A stretch of DNA of 6,015 nt from an uncultured Clostridium sp. (GTDB lineage: Bacteria > Bacillota > Clostridia > Lachnospirales > Lachnospiraceae): the NCBI GenBank assembly GCA_947643685.1, contig CANRXD010000119.1, positions 1 to 6,015 of the forward strand. The letters are read 5' to 3'. Made by a program: the position numbers and the translations under genes. Below, in pieces: positions 5,953-6,015 of this stretch. The notes under the pieces were generated by a model. The model had not been told where the DNA came from, ran no database searches, and saw nothing but the letters and a program-made list of their open reading frames with translations. Position 1 is the first letter of the stretch. The number at the start of each line of letters is the position of its first letter.

Positions 5953-5980
5953 ATTATAAACGGGTTTTCAACACTTGCAA
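5953..5980 (-). promoter_or_regulatory. Sigma-A-type promoter of the transporter operon
   Basis: A perfect -10 TATAAT is at 5958-5953 and a -35-like TTGCAA (four of six consensus bases) at 5980-5975, with a 16-bp spacer. An AT-rich stretch (AAGAATTTTATT, 5994-5983) just upstream could act as an UP element. Transcription would start near 5946, about 13 bases before the riboswitch core. No metal-repressor operator dyad is obvious over the promoter, so control appears to rest mainly on the RNA. Confidence 0.7.
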
Positions 5981-5999
5981 CTGAATAAAATTCTTAGAA

Positions 6000-6015
6000 A
6001 CCGCAGAAACGCGGT
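6000..6015 (-). terminator. Possible terminator hairpin cut by window edge
   Basis: In minus-strand sense ACCGC (6015-6011) pairs with GCGGT (6004-6000) around a 6-nt loop and is followed by TTCTAAGAATTTTATT. This may be the end of a terminator of an upstream minus-strand gene. The stem may continue beyond the window and the T-run is weak. Confidence 0.3.

Noticed and set aside
1..6015. Searched for insertion sequences, CRISPR repeats, tRNA/rRNA genes and attachment sites.
   Set aside because: None is visible; the window is a compact operon with its leader and one neighbour gene.

Overview
The window is almost entirely one minus-strand operon for an ABC importer of the nickel/peptide family (NikABCDE/DppBCDF type). 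It is preceded by a long 5' leader that reads as a class I cobalamin (B12) riboswitch with its own transcription-termination platform. A partial plus-strand gene (DUF3841 family) converges on the operon at the left edge. The lipoprotein-type binding protein, the strong GGAGG-type ribosome binding sites, the moderate GC content and the B12-RNA-plus-terminator logic suggest a Gram-positive anaerobe of the Clostridia, plausibly a gut Lachnospiraceae. The organism is an inference; no marker gene is present.

Layout in transcription order, right to left. A hairpin cut by the window edge (6000-6015) may end an upstream gene. Then come a promoter with a perfect TATAAT -10 box (5953-5980), a cobalamin riboswitch (about 5740-5933), an intrinsic terminator with a 20-bp perfect palindrome (5693-5725), and a second terminator-like hairpin (5659-5684) that overlaps a possible 7-codon leader ORF. 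The genes follow: nikA-like solute-binding lipoprotein (5610-3922), nikB-like permease (3917-2979), nikC-like permease (2982-2170), a DppD-type ATPase with a C-terminal four-cysteine domain (2173-1190) and a short NikE-type ATPase (1197-484). The genes are packed with a 4-bp gap, two ATGA overlaps and one 8-bp overlap, so they are almost certainly co-transcribed. The last ATPase gene overlaps the 3' end of the convergent DUF3841 gene by 50 bp.

How they work together: the lipoprotein captures a substrate outside the membrane, NikB/NikC form the channel and the two ATPases drive uptake. Protein family alone would suggest nickel or peptide as substrate. The B12 riboswitch changes that reading: an importer shut off by cobalamin is most simply a cobalt (or cobalt-chelate/corrinoid) importer. 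Several residues that line the ligand pocket of E. coli NikA are not conserved here, which fits a different ligand. The most interesting parts are this riboswitch-transporter pairing and the detailed terminator/antiterminator switch readable in the leader. No insertion sequence, tRNA, rRNA, CRISPR array or attachment site was seen.
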